NCBI GenBank assembly: GCA_012274165.1
Contig: JAAPAA010000142.1
Coordinates: 1 to 9,311, forward strand
From: Thiobacillaceae bacterium
GTDB lineage: Bacteria > Pseudomonadota > Gammaproteobacteria > Burkholderiales > Thiobacillaceae
Reading direction: 5' to 3'
Length of the DNA: 9,311 nt
Part shown: positions 1 through 5,681 of the stretch, piece after piece
Numbering within the stretch: position 1 is the stretch's first letter
How the letters are laid out: each line of letters begins with the position of its first letter
The notes under the pieces: model-generated
The model's database searches: none
Seen by the model: only the letters and a program-made list of their open reading frames with translations
What the model was told of the DNA's origin: nothing
Made by a program: the position numbers and the translations under genes

Positions 1-1
1 G

Positions 2-439
2 GTGGACGCGATGGCCCTGCTGGAGAGCCTGCAGACCGATTACGAGGAAACCGGCAATAAAGTCGCGATCGACGGCAGCGTCTCGCGCCCCTACCCGGGC
101 AGGCCGCTGGCGCTGCGCCGCTGCCTCACCAATCTGGTGGACAACGCAATCCGCTATGGCGGACGCGCCGCGATCAGCCTGGAAGACAACGCCGAGCGCC
201 TGACCATCCGCGTGCTCGATGACGGTCCCGGCATTCCGGATGAAGAACTGGAACAGGCGTTCGCGCCGTTTTTCCGCGGCGAGGCCTCGCGCAACCGCGA
301 CACCGGCGGCACGGGGCTAGGCCTGGGCATCGCGCGAAATATCGCGCGCGCGCATGGCGGCGACCTGGTGCTGCGCAACCGGGCCGAAGGCGGGCTGGAG
401 GCAATACTGACGCTGCCGCGCCTCGCTGCCGCGTCCTGA
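2..439 (+). CDS. Sensor histidine kinase, C-terminal ATPase domain (5'-truncated by window edge)
   Basis: This is the C-terminal 145 residues of a two-component sensor kinase that binds ATP and autophosphorylates a histidine lying upstream of the window. The HATPase_c boxes appear in order, numbered from the first in-window codon: N box NLVDNAIRYG (44-53), G1 box DDGPGIP (73-79), F box FAPFFRGE (about 87-94) and G2 box GTGLGLG (about 103-109). This is the EnvZ/OmpR-type layout. The frame is open to the left edge, so the GTG at position 2 is probably internal, and the dimerisation/phosphoacceptor and sensor regions are missing. It ends 30 bases from the end of the convergent transporter gene. 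Its sequence is visibly richer in G+C than the hdr genes to the right. Nothing here shows that it regulates the sulfur operon. The family call is secure; its signal is unknown. Confidence 0.93.
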   Translation: MDAMALLESLQTDYEETGNKVAIDGSVSRPYPGRPLALRRCLTNLVDNAIRYGGRAAISLEDNAERLTIRVLDDGPGIPDEELEQAFAPFFRGEASRNRDTGGTGLGLGIARNIARAHGGDLVLRNRAEGGLEAILTLPRLAAAS

Positions 440-469
440 TCCCCTGACCCGGAATCCCTCCGGAGGAGA
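440..469. other. Convergent intergenic gap with weak hairpin
   Basis: This is the short space between the stop codons of the plus-strand kinase and the minus-strand transporter. It contains a 5-bp inverted repeat, CCGGA/TCCGG, with a 5-base loop at 449-463. No T-run follows on either strand, so it is at best a weak bidirectional terminator. Both transcripts must stop in or beyond this gap. Confidence 0.25.
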
Positions 470-1741
470 TTAGAGCACGGTGAATTTTTCGGTCGATTCG
501 TTGTAGCGCACCAGCGCGTACCAAAGCAGCAGCAGTGCTGCACTCGCGAACAGCGCCCAACCCCAGCCGCCGAGCATGACCGGGAAGTAAGCCTGGATGC
601 CCAGCTGCGTCGCTTCGATCTCGTCCAGTGTCATCTCACTCACGGTCAGGCCGGATCCATGAAACAACGCGCTGGCGACGGAACCCGACCAGGCGAAGAA
701 GAATACCGCGACCCAAAGCTTGATATGCCCCTCGGCCATGCGCCAGAGCGCGCCCGAGGCGCAGCCGCCGGCGAAAACCATGCCGATGCCGAACACTGAT
801 CCACCCAACAGCGAACCCAGCCAGAACCTGGGCGGAATCGCGACGTAGGGATCGATCACCTTGCCTTTGAACAACAGCGCCGCGATCGGAATTCCAAGCG
901 CAAGTCCCAACATGACCGCCTTGGTCATTTCGCCTTCTGCCGTCATGAAAGGCTCGCGGAAGGCACGCGCAAAGCACAGACGCGAGCGTTGCATGATGAA
1001 ACCGATGGCGAATCCTCCGAGGATGACGATTCCTCTTACCGCCAGTCGTTCATTGCCCGAGTAATACCAGTTTGTGGCCCAGGCGAGAATGGCCAGCACC
1101 AGGCCCAGGCCCAGCCAGGGATAGATCGACAGCAGCGCGGGTGACGTGGCCAGCGTCGGCGGCGCCTGCATGCCCCATTCGATGTGCTCCAGGGTCCACA
1201 ACAGCAATTTCAGCCCGATACCCGCGCCCAACAGCAGCCCCACCCACATTGCCCAGGCGGCGGGCGACGAATGTATAGCCGGCGTAAAGAAACCGCCGGT
1301 AGTGCAGCCGCCGGCAAGCGTGGCGCCCAGGCCCATGAAGCAGCCGCCCAGCGCGGCCCACAGGTACTCCAGCGGCGGCGGCCGGCTGATGCGGAACTGG
1401 CGCGACAGCAGCGCGGCGCAGAAGGCGCCCGACACCAGCGTGATGTCCATCAGCGATATGCGCTGCAGCAGCGGGTTCTCCAGCGTTTGCGGCAGACCCA
1501 GCACCGGGCCCAGACCAATCGCGTTATTGAACCAGTCGCCCCAGAGCCTGAGACCGCCGAACACCCCCCAGAACAGGCCGCTGATCATCAGCCCTACAAT
1601 CACCAGGACGACCAGAACGATGCCCAGATAGGGCGACCATCCGTCGACGAATACGGTTTCGTAGTCCGCCTTGAAACCCGCCAGCCAGGCGGGCGCGTTT
1701 GGGGCGCGGGCCTCCGCTTCATATCCGATTGTGGCAGTCAT
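470..1741 (-). CDS. YeeE/YedE (TsuA-like) sulfur-compound transporter
   Basis: This is a 423-residue polytopic inner-membrane protein of the Sulf_transp (YeeE/YedE) family, whose best-studied member takes up thiosulfate. Hydrophobic stretches suggest about 9-10 membrane segments, for example near residues 38-60, 98-113, 128-150, 163-183, 205-225, 237-255, 275-291, 308-330, 342-360 and 388-410. The two-fold repeated signature is clear: GGCTTGGFF (C146) in the first half and GGCASGALW (C327) in the second, with C134 and C256 (RSRLCFARAF) also in helices. In characterised YeeE proteins conserved cysteines line the path and pass thiosulfate along. I chose the ATG at 1741 because AAGGA lies 9 bases upstream. 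The same frame stays open upstream to a TTG at 1873, but that stretch has no transporter character. It is the last gene of the cluster, 193 bases after the nifX-like gene. It probably supplies thiosulfate or another sulfane sulfur compound to the TusA/Hdr system; the exact substrate is inference. Confidence 0.9.
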   Translation of the reverse strand: MTATIGYEAEARAPNAPAWLAGFKADYETVFVDGWSPYLGIVLVVLVIVGLMISGLFWGVFGGLRLWGDWFNNAIGLGPVLGLPQTLENPLLQRISLMDITLVSGAFCAALLSRQFRISRPPPLEYLWAALGGCFMGLGATLAGGCTTGGFFTPAIHSSPAAWAMWVGLLLGAGIGLKLLLWTLEHIEWGMQAPPTLATSPALLSIYPWLGLGLVLAILAWATNWYYSGNERLAVRGIVILGGFAIGFIMQRSRLCFARAFREPFMTAEGEMTKAVMLGLALGIPIAALLFKGKVIDPYVAIPPRFWLGSLLGGSVFGIGMVFAGGCASGALWRMAEGHIKLWVAVFFFAWSGSVASALFHGSGLTVSEMTLDEIEATQLGIQAYFPVMLGGWGWALFASAALLLLWYALVRYNESTEKFTVL

Positions 1742-1934
1742 ATCGATTGATCCTTGTACACGTCTGGTTTCAATTTTCGGCGCGGCGCCGAAACACTGTT
1801 GGCCGCAGCTCTGGCTGCAGCTGGCCGGCGCATCGCCATCCCTGGCAATACACACTGGACCTTCGTCGCCCAATACTCACGCAGGTCAAAGGGCAGCGTT
1901 TCCAAAGCGCACGACCGCTTTAGCCAAGCCCGTG
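1742..1934. other. 193-base intergenic region upstream of the transporter gene
   Basis: This is the only sizeable gap in the operon. It contains the transporter's ribosome binding site (AAGGA on the minus strand, 1751-1755), a GC-rich palindrome at 1775-1793 and a second, weaker inverted repeat AAAGCG/CGCTTT with a 6-base loop at 1904-1921, just after the nifX-like stop. A minus-strand TTGACC lies within the region, but I could not pair it with a convincing -10 box. The gap could hold a separate promoter or an attenuation site for the transporter, or could simply be a spacer. No coding sequence is supported. Confidence 0.4.
1775..1793. promoter_or_regulatory. 19-base perfect palindrome in transporter leader
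   Basis: The sequence TTTCGGCGC-G-GCGCCGAAA is a perfect inverted repeat around one central base. As RNA it would fold with a 7-bp stem and a 5-base loop. It sits about 34 bases upstream of the transporter ATG on the minus strand. No T-run follows in the direction of transcription, so a simple intrinsic terminator is unlikely. It could be an operator for a dimeric repressor or an mRNA leader hairpin. Chance is also possible in GC-rich DNA. Confidence 0.35.
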
Positions 1935-2318
1935 TCAATGACAGCAAGCCTGCCCGCCGTGCTGATGTTCGCCCTGCCCCTCATGACACCCACCCTGAGC
2001 AAGCTTGAGCGTACCGCTGAGGAAATGGGCTACGGCTGAATCGGGTTCGGTTTCCGCAGTCACCAGACCCTGGATGCCCATATTGTCGAGGCGCCGGATC
2101 AGCCCCTGACCCGCGCCGCCGCTGATCAGTACCTTGATTCCGTCCAGCGGATGAGGGCCTGCCCCATGGCTTTCATGGAAGGATTGCTCCTTCGCCAGTT
2201 CAAGCATGGTTTTCTTGACGACCGTCTTGCCGTCAATTTCGTAAATCCAGAACTTGCGGCATTTGCCGGCATGTTCGGTGATGGTCTTGCGGTCTTGGCT
2301 GGTAACGGCAATCTTCAT
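1935..2318 (-). CDS. NifX/NifB-C-like (dinitrogenase Fe-Mo cofactor family) protein with His/Cys tail
   Basis: This is a 127-residue protein of the fold shared by NifX, NafY, the NifB C-terminus and archaeal MTH1175. The start MKIAVTSQDRKTITEHAGKC and the central HPLDGIKVLISGGAGQGLIRRL segment are typical: H16 and C20, an H-rich loop around 48-56, then the ISGGxGxGL turn. Nitrogenase-linked members bind Fe-S or FeMo-co precursors. Members outside nif clusters are mostly uncharacterised, and no nif gene is present here. The last 17 residues are rich in likely metal ligands (C111, H112, H118, H120, C125, C126, H127). The ATG at 2318 is preceded by GAGG at suitable spacing, and the gene starts 29 bases after hdrB stops. 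A role in binding or delivering Fe, Fe-S or another metal for the Hdr complex is inference. The family call is firm; the function is unknown. Confidence 0.85.
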   Translation of the reverse strand: MKIAVTSQDRKTITEHAGKCRKFWIYEIDGKTVVKKTMLELAKEQSFHESHGAGPHPLDGIKVLISGGAGQGLIRRLDNMGIQGLVTAETEPDSAVAHFLSGTLKLAQGGCHEGQGEHQHGGQACCH

Positions 2319-2347
2319 TTCATTCCTCGCTACGGATGCAATCCAGG

Positions 2348-3325
2348 CTAGGCGCTCGGCGATGCTTGCCGACGGCAGGCGGCAAGGGTATTGGCAATAT
2401 CATTGATGACCAGCCTGTCCCCGGCGGCCTTGCTCAGGTTCACCCAGCAGATCGGGCACATGGTGACCACGTTCTTCCCCTCGGCTTCGAGCTGATTCAC
2501 GCGGATTGCGGAAATTCGATGCGCCTCGGCCGGGAAAAGCGACTCCAATGGGCCACCGCAACAGTGTGTCGACTTGCCCGATAGTTCCGGCTCCCGCAAG
2601 GACAGTCCCGCTGCCCGCAACAGTTCACGCGGTTGCTCATACATCTTCTCGTAGCGCGCATAGACACAGGAATCGTGCACCACGACTTCCCCGTTTACCG
2701 GTTCCGTGGCCTCGGGATGTGCCTGCGCCAGCACTTCCAGGTAGCTCTGCACCTCGATATCGAAGTCCTTGACATAACGCGGGTACACCTGACGCAGCAT
2801 ATTGGTGGTGTGAGGGTCCACCGTGATCAGGCGCCGGACGCCACGCTTTTTCAAATGCTCCGCCACACGGCGGGCATGGTTGCCGAAGACTTCATCCATG
2901 CCCTCGTCATGGACGAGCGCGCCGGCGTAGAGTTCGTCTTCGTACAGATAGCCAAACTCGACCCCCGCGTCGCGAAGCAGCCCGGCAATGTCGCGCAATA
3001 CCTGGTCGGAATGACGCGCTTTTTCCGACGAAGCGGTGAGGGACATGAAGAAGGACAGGTTCACGAACTTGTTGAGCAGGCGGCCCATGCCCATGAACCG
3101 TGTCATGAACGAGTTTTCGAGCGCGGCCATCTGGGAAGACATGACCTCCAGGGCGGGTATCATCTGGTACATGTGCCCGGTGTAGAGAATCGTCTCGCCG
3201 CCGCGCGGCAAGTCAAGTCCGCGTGCCCAACCCGTAGCCGAGCGCTTCGACAGTGGCAGAACACTGCCGCGCTTGCGCAGGTTGTCGGAGAGAATCCCCA
3301 GAATCGGTGCAATCGGCAAAGGCAT
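2348..3325 (-). CDS. hdrB: HdrB-like subunit with one intact CCG domain
   Basis: This 325-residue protein resembles heterodisulfide reductase subunit B, which in methanogens holds two noncubane [4Fe-4S] clusters where the disulfide is split. HdrB normally has two CCG domains. The C-terminal one is complete: C220 (HDSC), C255-C256 (THCCGG), C290 and C293 (MCPIC). The N-terminal one has the fold signature but no cysteines: H51 in YTGHMYQ replaces the first Cys, Y133-A134-G135 replaces CCG, and D170-P-H-T173 replaces CPxC. It should therefore bind one such cluster, as DsrK does, not two. I chose the ATG at 3325: AGGAG lies 8 bases upstream (3334-3338) and overlaps the hdrC stop. Starting at the further upstream codon at 3439 would overlap most of hdrC. 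The protein probably pairs with HdrC from the preceding gene as the catalytic or terminal redox module. Its substrate is unknown; a persulfide or disulfide is plausible. Confidence 0.88.
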   Translation of the reverse strand: MPLPIAPILGILSDNLRKRGSVLPLSKRSATGWARGLDLPRGGETILYTGHMYQMIPALEVMSSQMAALENSFMTRFMGMGRLLNKFVNLSFFMSLTASSEKARHSDQVLRDIAGLLRDAGVEFGYLYEDELYAGALVHDEGMDEVFGNHARRVAEHLKKRGVRRLITVDPHTTNMLRQVYPRYVKDFDIEVQSYLEVLAQAHPEATEPVNGEVVVHDSCVYARYEKMYEQPRELLRAAGLSLREPELSGKSTHCCGGPLESLFPAEAHRISAIRVNQLEAEGKNVVTMCPICWVNLSKAAGDRLVINDIANTLAACRRQASPSA

Positions 3326-3333
3326 AAGATAAT

Positions 3334-3338
3334 CTCCT
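3334..3338 (-). promoter_or_regulatory. Ribosome binding site that fixes the hdrB start
   Basis: AGGAG on the minus strand lies 8 bases before the ATG at 3325 and overlaps the TAG stop of hdrC. It supports the short hdrB start over the upstream alternative at 3439, which would run across most of hdrC, and suggests coupled translation of the two subunits. Confidence 0.75.
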
Positions 3339-3642
3339 ACTTCAGGCCAAACTCTTGCCGGTTGATCAGGCAGCGGAGGGTTCGAATGTTCTCCGCGATA
3401 TGGACGTCCGACGGACAGTTCTCTTCGCACATGCGGCACAGCAGGCAGGAGAAGATTTGCGGGATACTGGCGCGGACCCTGTCTTCCAGTCCGAGCATGA
3501 CCTCGCGGAATAGTTTGCGCGGAAGTACTTCATACCCCAGCGGGCAGAGCGCCGTGCATGTACCGCAGTGGAAGCACGCCCCGGCGTTGAATCCTTCCGC
3601 TTCCTTCATGCGGGCCGCTAATTCGGATGATACTCTGATCAT
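3337..3642 (-). CDS. hdrC: HdrC-like 2x[4Fe-4S] ferredoxin subunit
   Basis: This 101-residue iron-sulfur protein is of HdrC type. It has two cluster motifs: CFHCGTCTALCP (C23, C26, C29, C33) and CLLCRMCEENCP (C66, C69, C72, C76), separated by a helical linker. HdrC carries electrons between the HdrA flavin subunit and the HdrB catalytic subunit. The length is short compared with methanogen HdrC (roughly 180 residues), with little sequence outside the ferredoxin core. It has no membrane segment, unlike the fused membrane subunits DsrM or QmoC, so a soluble cytoplasmic complex is expected. The ATG at 3642 follows a GAGG. The gene lies 21 bases after the winged-helix gene and 11 bases before hdrB, in the usual hdrCB order. 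Confidence 0.92.
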   Translation of the reverse strand: MIRVSSELAARMKEAEGFNAGACFHCGTCTALCPLGYEVLPRKLFREVMLGLEDRVRASIPQIFSCLLCRMCEENCPSDVHIAENIRTLRCLINRQEFGLK

Positions 3643-3663
3643 TGTGTTGTCCTCGTCGCCAGC

Positions 3664-3933
3664 TCACGCAGGTTCCGGCGAATGTGTCTTCGTGAGTTCG
3701 TATTGGAAGTACCCATCCACGTCCGCACGGCCAATTGCTTCGACCATGCCATGGCGGCGCATGCCGAAGAGCCAAACCGTCACTTCCCGGGAGGGGCAGC
3801 CCAGTGCCTCCGAAATTTCGGGAATTGTCTTCGGCCCTTGTTCGAGAATGCCTGCGATGCGATCCTTCATGATCATTTCGTCCTGAGCGATGTCGAGCAT
3901 GTCCCGCAATCTTGTTGTCTGAGTATTGCTCAT
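3664..3933 (-). CDS. Small winged-helix DNA-binding-like protein inside the hdr operon
   Basis: This 89-residue protein has a predicted winged helix-turn-helix. A helix around 19-32 (DEMIMKDRIAGILEQ) is followed by TIPEISEALGCP (36-47) and a recognition-helix-like SREVTVWLFGMRRHGMV (48-64), then a short wing with GYFQYEL (74-80). The layout resembles ArsR/MarR-type or DUF-type single-domain winged helices. No ligand-binding domain is present; C46, at the turn between helices, is the only cysteine. Its ATG overlaps the hdrA stop codon (ATGA, 4-base overlap), so its translation is coupled to HdrA. It could be an autoregulator of the operon, or a structural or protein-protein interaction subunit of the complex that reuses a winged-helix fold. 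The sequence does not decide. The fold is a confident guess; the function is not assigned. Confidence 0.8.
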   Translation of the reverse strand: MSNTQTTRLRDMLDIAQDEMIMKDRIAGILEQGPKTIPEISEALGCPSREVTVWLFGMRRHGMVEAIGRADVDGYFQYELTKTHSPEPA

Positions 3934-5681
3934 GCTGCCACCTGCTCCTTTAGGCTTGCATCGATCATGGCCATGATCTGGTCATCCCTGAAGCCCTCGA
4001 TATCGATGGCGTCGTGTGGACACACTGGAACGCATGCCCCTTCTCCCTTGCATGAAGACTCGATCACCATCGCCACTTCCTTGTCGCCGCATCGCACTCG
4101 TTCGATGGCGCCATAGGGGCAGGCCTTGAGACACTCGTCGCACCAGATACACTTGTCCGTGTCAACCTTTGCAATGAGCGGTTCCAGGTTCACGTAGCCT
4201 TTTCTGAGCAGGCCGCCGGTCTTGCCGACCGCTGCCAGGGACGAGGCAACGCTTTCGGCCAGGTTCTTGGGGCCTTGCGCTGCTCCGGCAATGAACACAC
4301 CATCGATGGCGGTTTCGACCGGTCGCAACTTGAGGTGAATCTCTTTGTAAAACCCGTCTTTGCTCTCGGGTATTTTCAGTACATTGTTGAGCGTGTCGTT
4401 CTTTCGCGGCGTCATGCCGGTTGCGAGCACCACCAGGTCCACACCAATCTCCAGCTCTTCATCGCCCGACAGTGTGTCTTTGACCTTGATTGCAAGGCGG
4501 CCATTGCCCTGTTCTACCCGCGGTGGTTCTTTCGGATCCCAGCGCAGGAACAGCGCTCCATCGGCTCGGGCTTTTGTATACACGGTTTCAAGGTGCCCAT
4601 AGGTGCGGACATCGCGATACAGGTGGTACTGATTGATGGTCTGCCCCGATTTTTTTTCATATTCGTGCAACAGGCTGGCGCTGAATGTGGTCGCCATGCA
4701 GCAGAAGCGCGAGCAGTAGGTGTTGGGCTCCGGACAGGTGTCGCTTTGCGTCTGGCGGCTGCCGACACAGTAGATGAAGCCGACGTCCCGCACCGGAATT
4801 CCATTGTAGGTCAACGGGCCAGCGCCAGCGTCAAGCATCTGGCGAAAATCCTTTAAGGTGACCACTCCAGGCTTACCCCAGCCGTATTCGCCGTCGTGGG
4901 GTTCATAGGGCGTGAAGCCTGTAGTGACAACGATTGCCCCCACGTTGAGTGAAACGTCCTCTTCGCCACGCAGGCGAACTGTCGCGGTGAAATCGCCAAT
5001 ATGGCCGCTCTTGGCCGTCAGTTCGGCGTCGGTATAGAGAATGATGTTCTCGTGTTTCCGGATTTGCTCCAGCAGGTTTGCCACCACATCGGGACCGTAC
5101 TGGTCGTCCGGGCCCATCCGCCCGGCTTGCGAGGCCCAGCCCCCCGGCTCCTTGTCGCGCTCGACGATAAACACCGACAGTCCCATTCCTGCGAGCGAGA
5201 TTGCGGCGCGCATACCGGCCACGCCCGCTCCGACAACCAGAACGCGTGGTTGGGTTTCTATCCGAATCGCCGTCAGGGGGTGCGTCAAGGCACACTTGGC
5301 CACACCGGCACGCGCAAGGTTTATCCCCTTCTCCGTGGCACTGACTTTGTCACCCGTATGTGCCCAGGAGCATTGTTCACGCAGATTGACATGAACGTAT
5401 TGGTAGGGATTCAGCCCGGCACGTTCGGCCATGGCGCGGAACGTGAACATGTGAAGTTTCGGGGAACACGAGGCGATGACCAGGCCATCCAGGTTCTTTT
5501 CCTTGATCTCGTCGATCATTTCCTGTTGCGAAGCATCCGAACAGGTGAACATATGCGTCCGCGAGACCTCGACTCCAGGTTCGCACAGGAGTGCATCCGC
5601 AACTTCCTTTACGTTCACATGGTCGGAGATATTCCCGCCACAGTGGCAGACGTAGACACCGATGCGTCGTTTATGTGCCAT
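3930..5681 (-). CDS. hdrA: HdrA-like FAD iron-sulfur subunit (N-terminal domain plus C-terminal ferredoxin)
   Basis: This 583-residue protein is an HdrA-family flavoprotein, the electron-distributing subunit of Hdr complexes. Domains in order: a Cys-bearing HdrA N-terminal domain (about 1-135; VCHCGG with C12 and C14, then C47, C72 and C104); a thioredoxin-reductase-like FAD domain starting at VVGAGVAG (G151, G153, G156) with the HdrA-typical CVGSR and YCSRFCC segments near the middle; and a C-terminal ferredoxin domain. The first ferredoxin motif is complete (C511, C514, C517, C521). The second reads CKGEGACVPVCP (C544, C550, C554), with E547 where a cluster cysteine usually stands. The ferredoxin domain normally inserted in the FAD domain, and the TLDCxxC segment before it, are absent. 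Both are present in the larger HdrA-like protein just upstream, so the two probably form a heterodimer. The ATG at 5681 shares one base with the upstream stop (TAATG), which implies translational coupling. Confidence 0.93.
   Translation of the reverse strand: MAHKRRIGVYVCHCGGNISDHVNVKEVADALLCEPGVEVSRTHMFTCSDASQQEMIDEIKEKNLDGLVIASCSPKLHMFTFRAMAERAGLNPYQYVHVNLREQCSWAHTGDKVSATEKGINLARAGVAKCALTHPLTAIRIETQPRVLVVGAGVAGMRAAISLAGMGLSVFIVERDKEPGGWASQAGRMGPDDQYGPDVVANLLEQIRKHENIILYTDAELTAKSGHIGDFTATVRLRGEEDVSLNVGAIVVTTGFTPYEPHDGEYGWGKPGVVTLKDFRQMLDAGAGPLTYNGIPVRDVGFIYCVGSRQTQSDTCPEPNTYCSRFCCMATTFSASLLHEYEKKSGQTINQYHLYRDVRTYGHLETVYTKARADGALFLRWDPKEPPRVEQGNGRLAIKVKDTLSGDEELEIGVDLVVLATGMTPRKNDTLNNVLKIPESKDGFYKEIHLKLRPVETAIDGVFIAGAAQGPKNLAESVASSLAAVGKTGGLLRKGYVNLEPLIAKVDTDKCIWCDECLKACPYGAIERVRCGDKEVAMVIESSCKGEGACVPVCPHDAIDIEGFRDDQIMAMIDASLKEQVAA

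Noticed and set aside
449..463. Hairpin CCGGA/TCCGG as an intrinsic terminator
   Set aside because: The stem has only 5 bp and no T-run follows on either strand, so it is recorded only as a weak possibility within the gap.
1742..1873. N-terminal extension of the transporter to a TTG at 1873, giving a Cys-rich leader
   Set aside because: The ATG at 1741 has a good AAGGA and matches the usual YeeE N-terminus. The extension has no family similarity that I recognise and covers the palindrome.
1904..1921. Inverted repeat AAAGCG/CGCTTT after the nifX-like stop as a terminator
   Set aside because: The stem has 6 bp and no following T-run on the minus strand; chance is likely.
1935..2318. Call of the NifX-like gene as evidence for nitrogen fixation
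   Set aside because: The fold is widespread outside nitrogenase clusters and no nif gene is present in the window.
3326..3439. Upstream start for hdrB giving 38 extra residues
   Set aside because: The extra part is hdrC sequence read in another frame. AGGAG at 3334-3338 clearly serves the ATG at 3325.
2633..3886. Plus-strand open frame of about 417 codons opposite hdrB, hdrC and the winged-helix gene
   Set aside because: It crosses three well-supported minus-strand genes and has no recognisable features.
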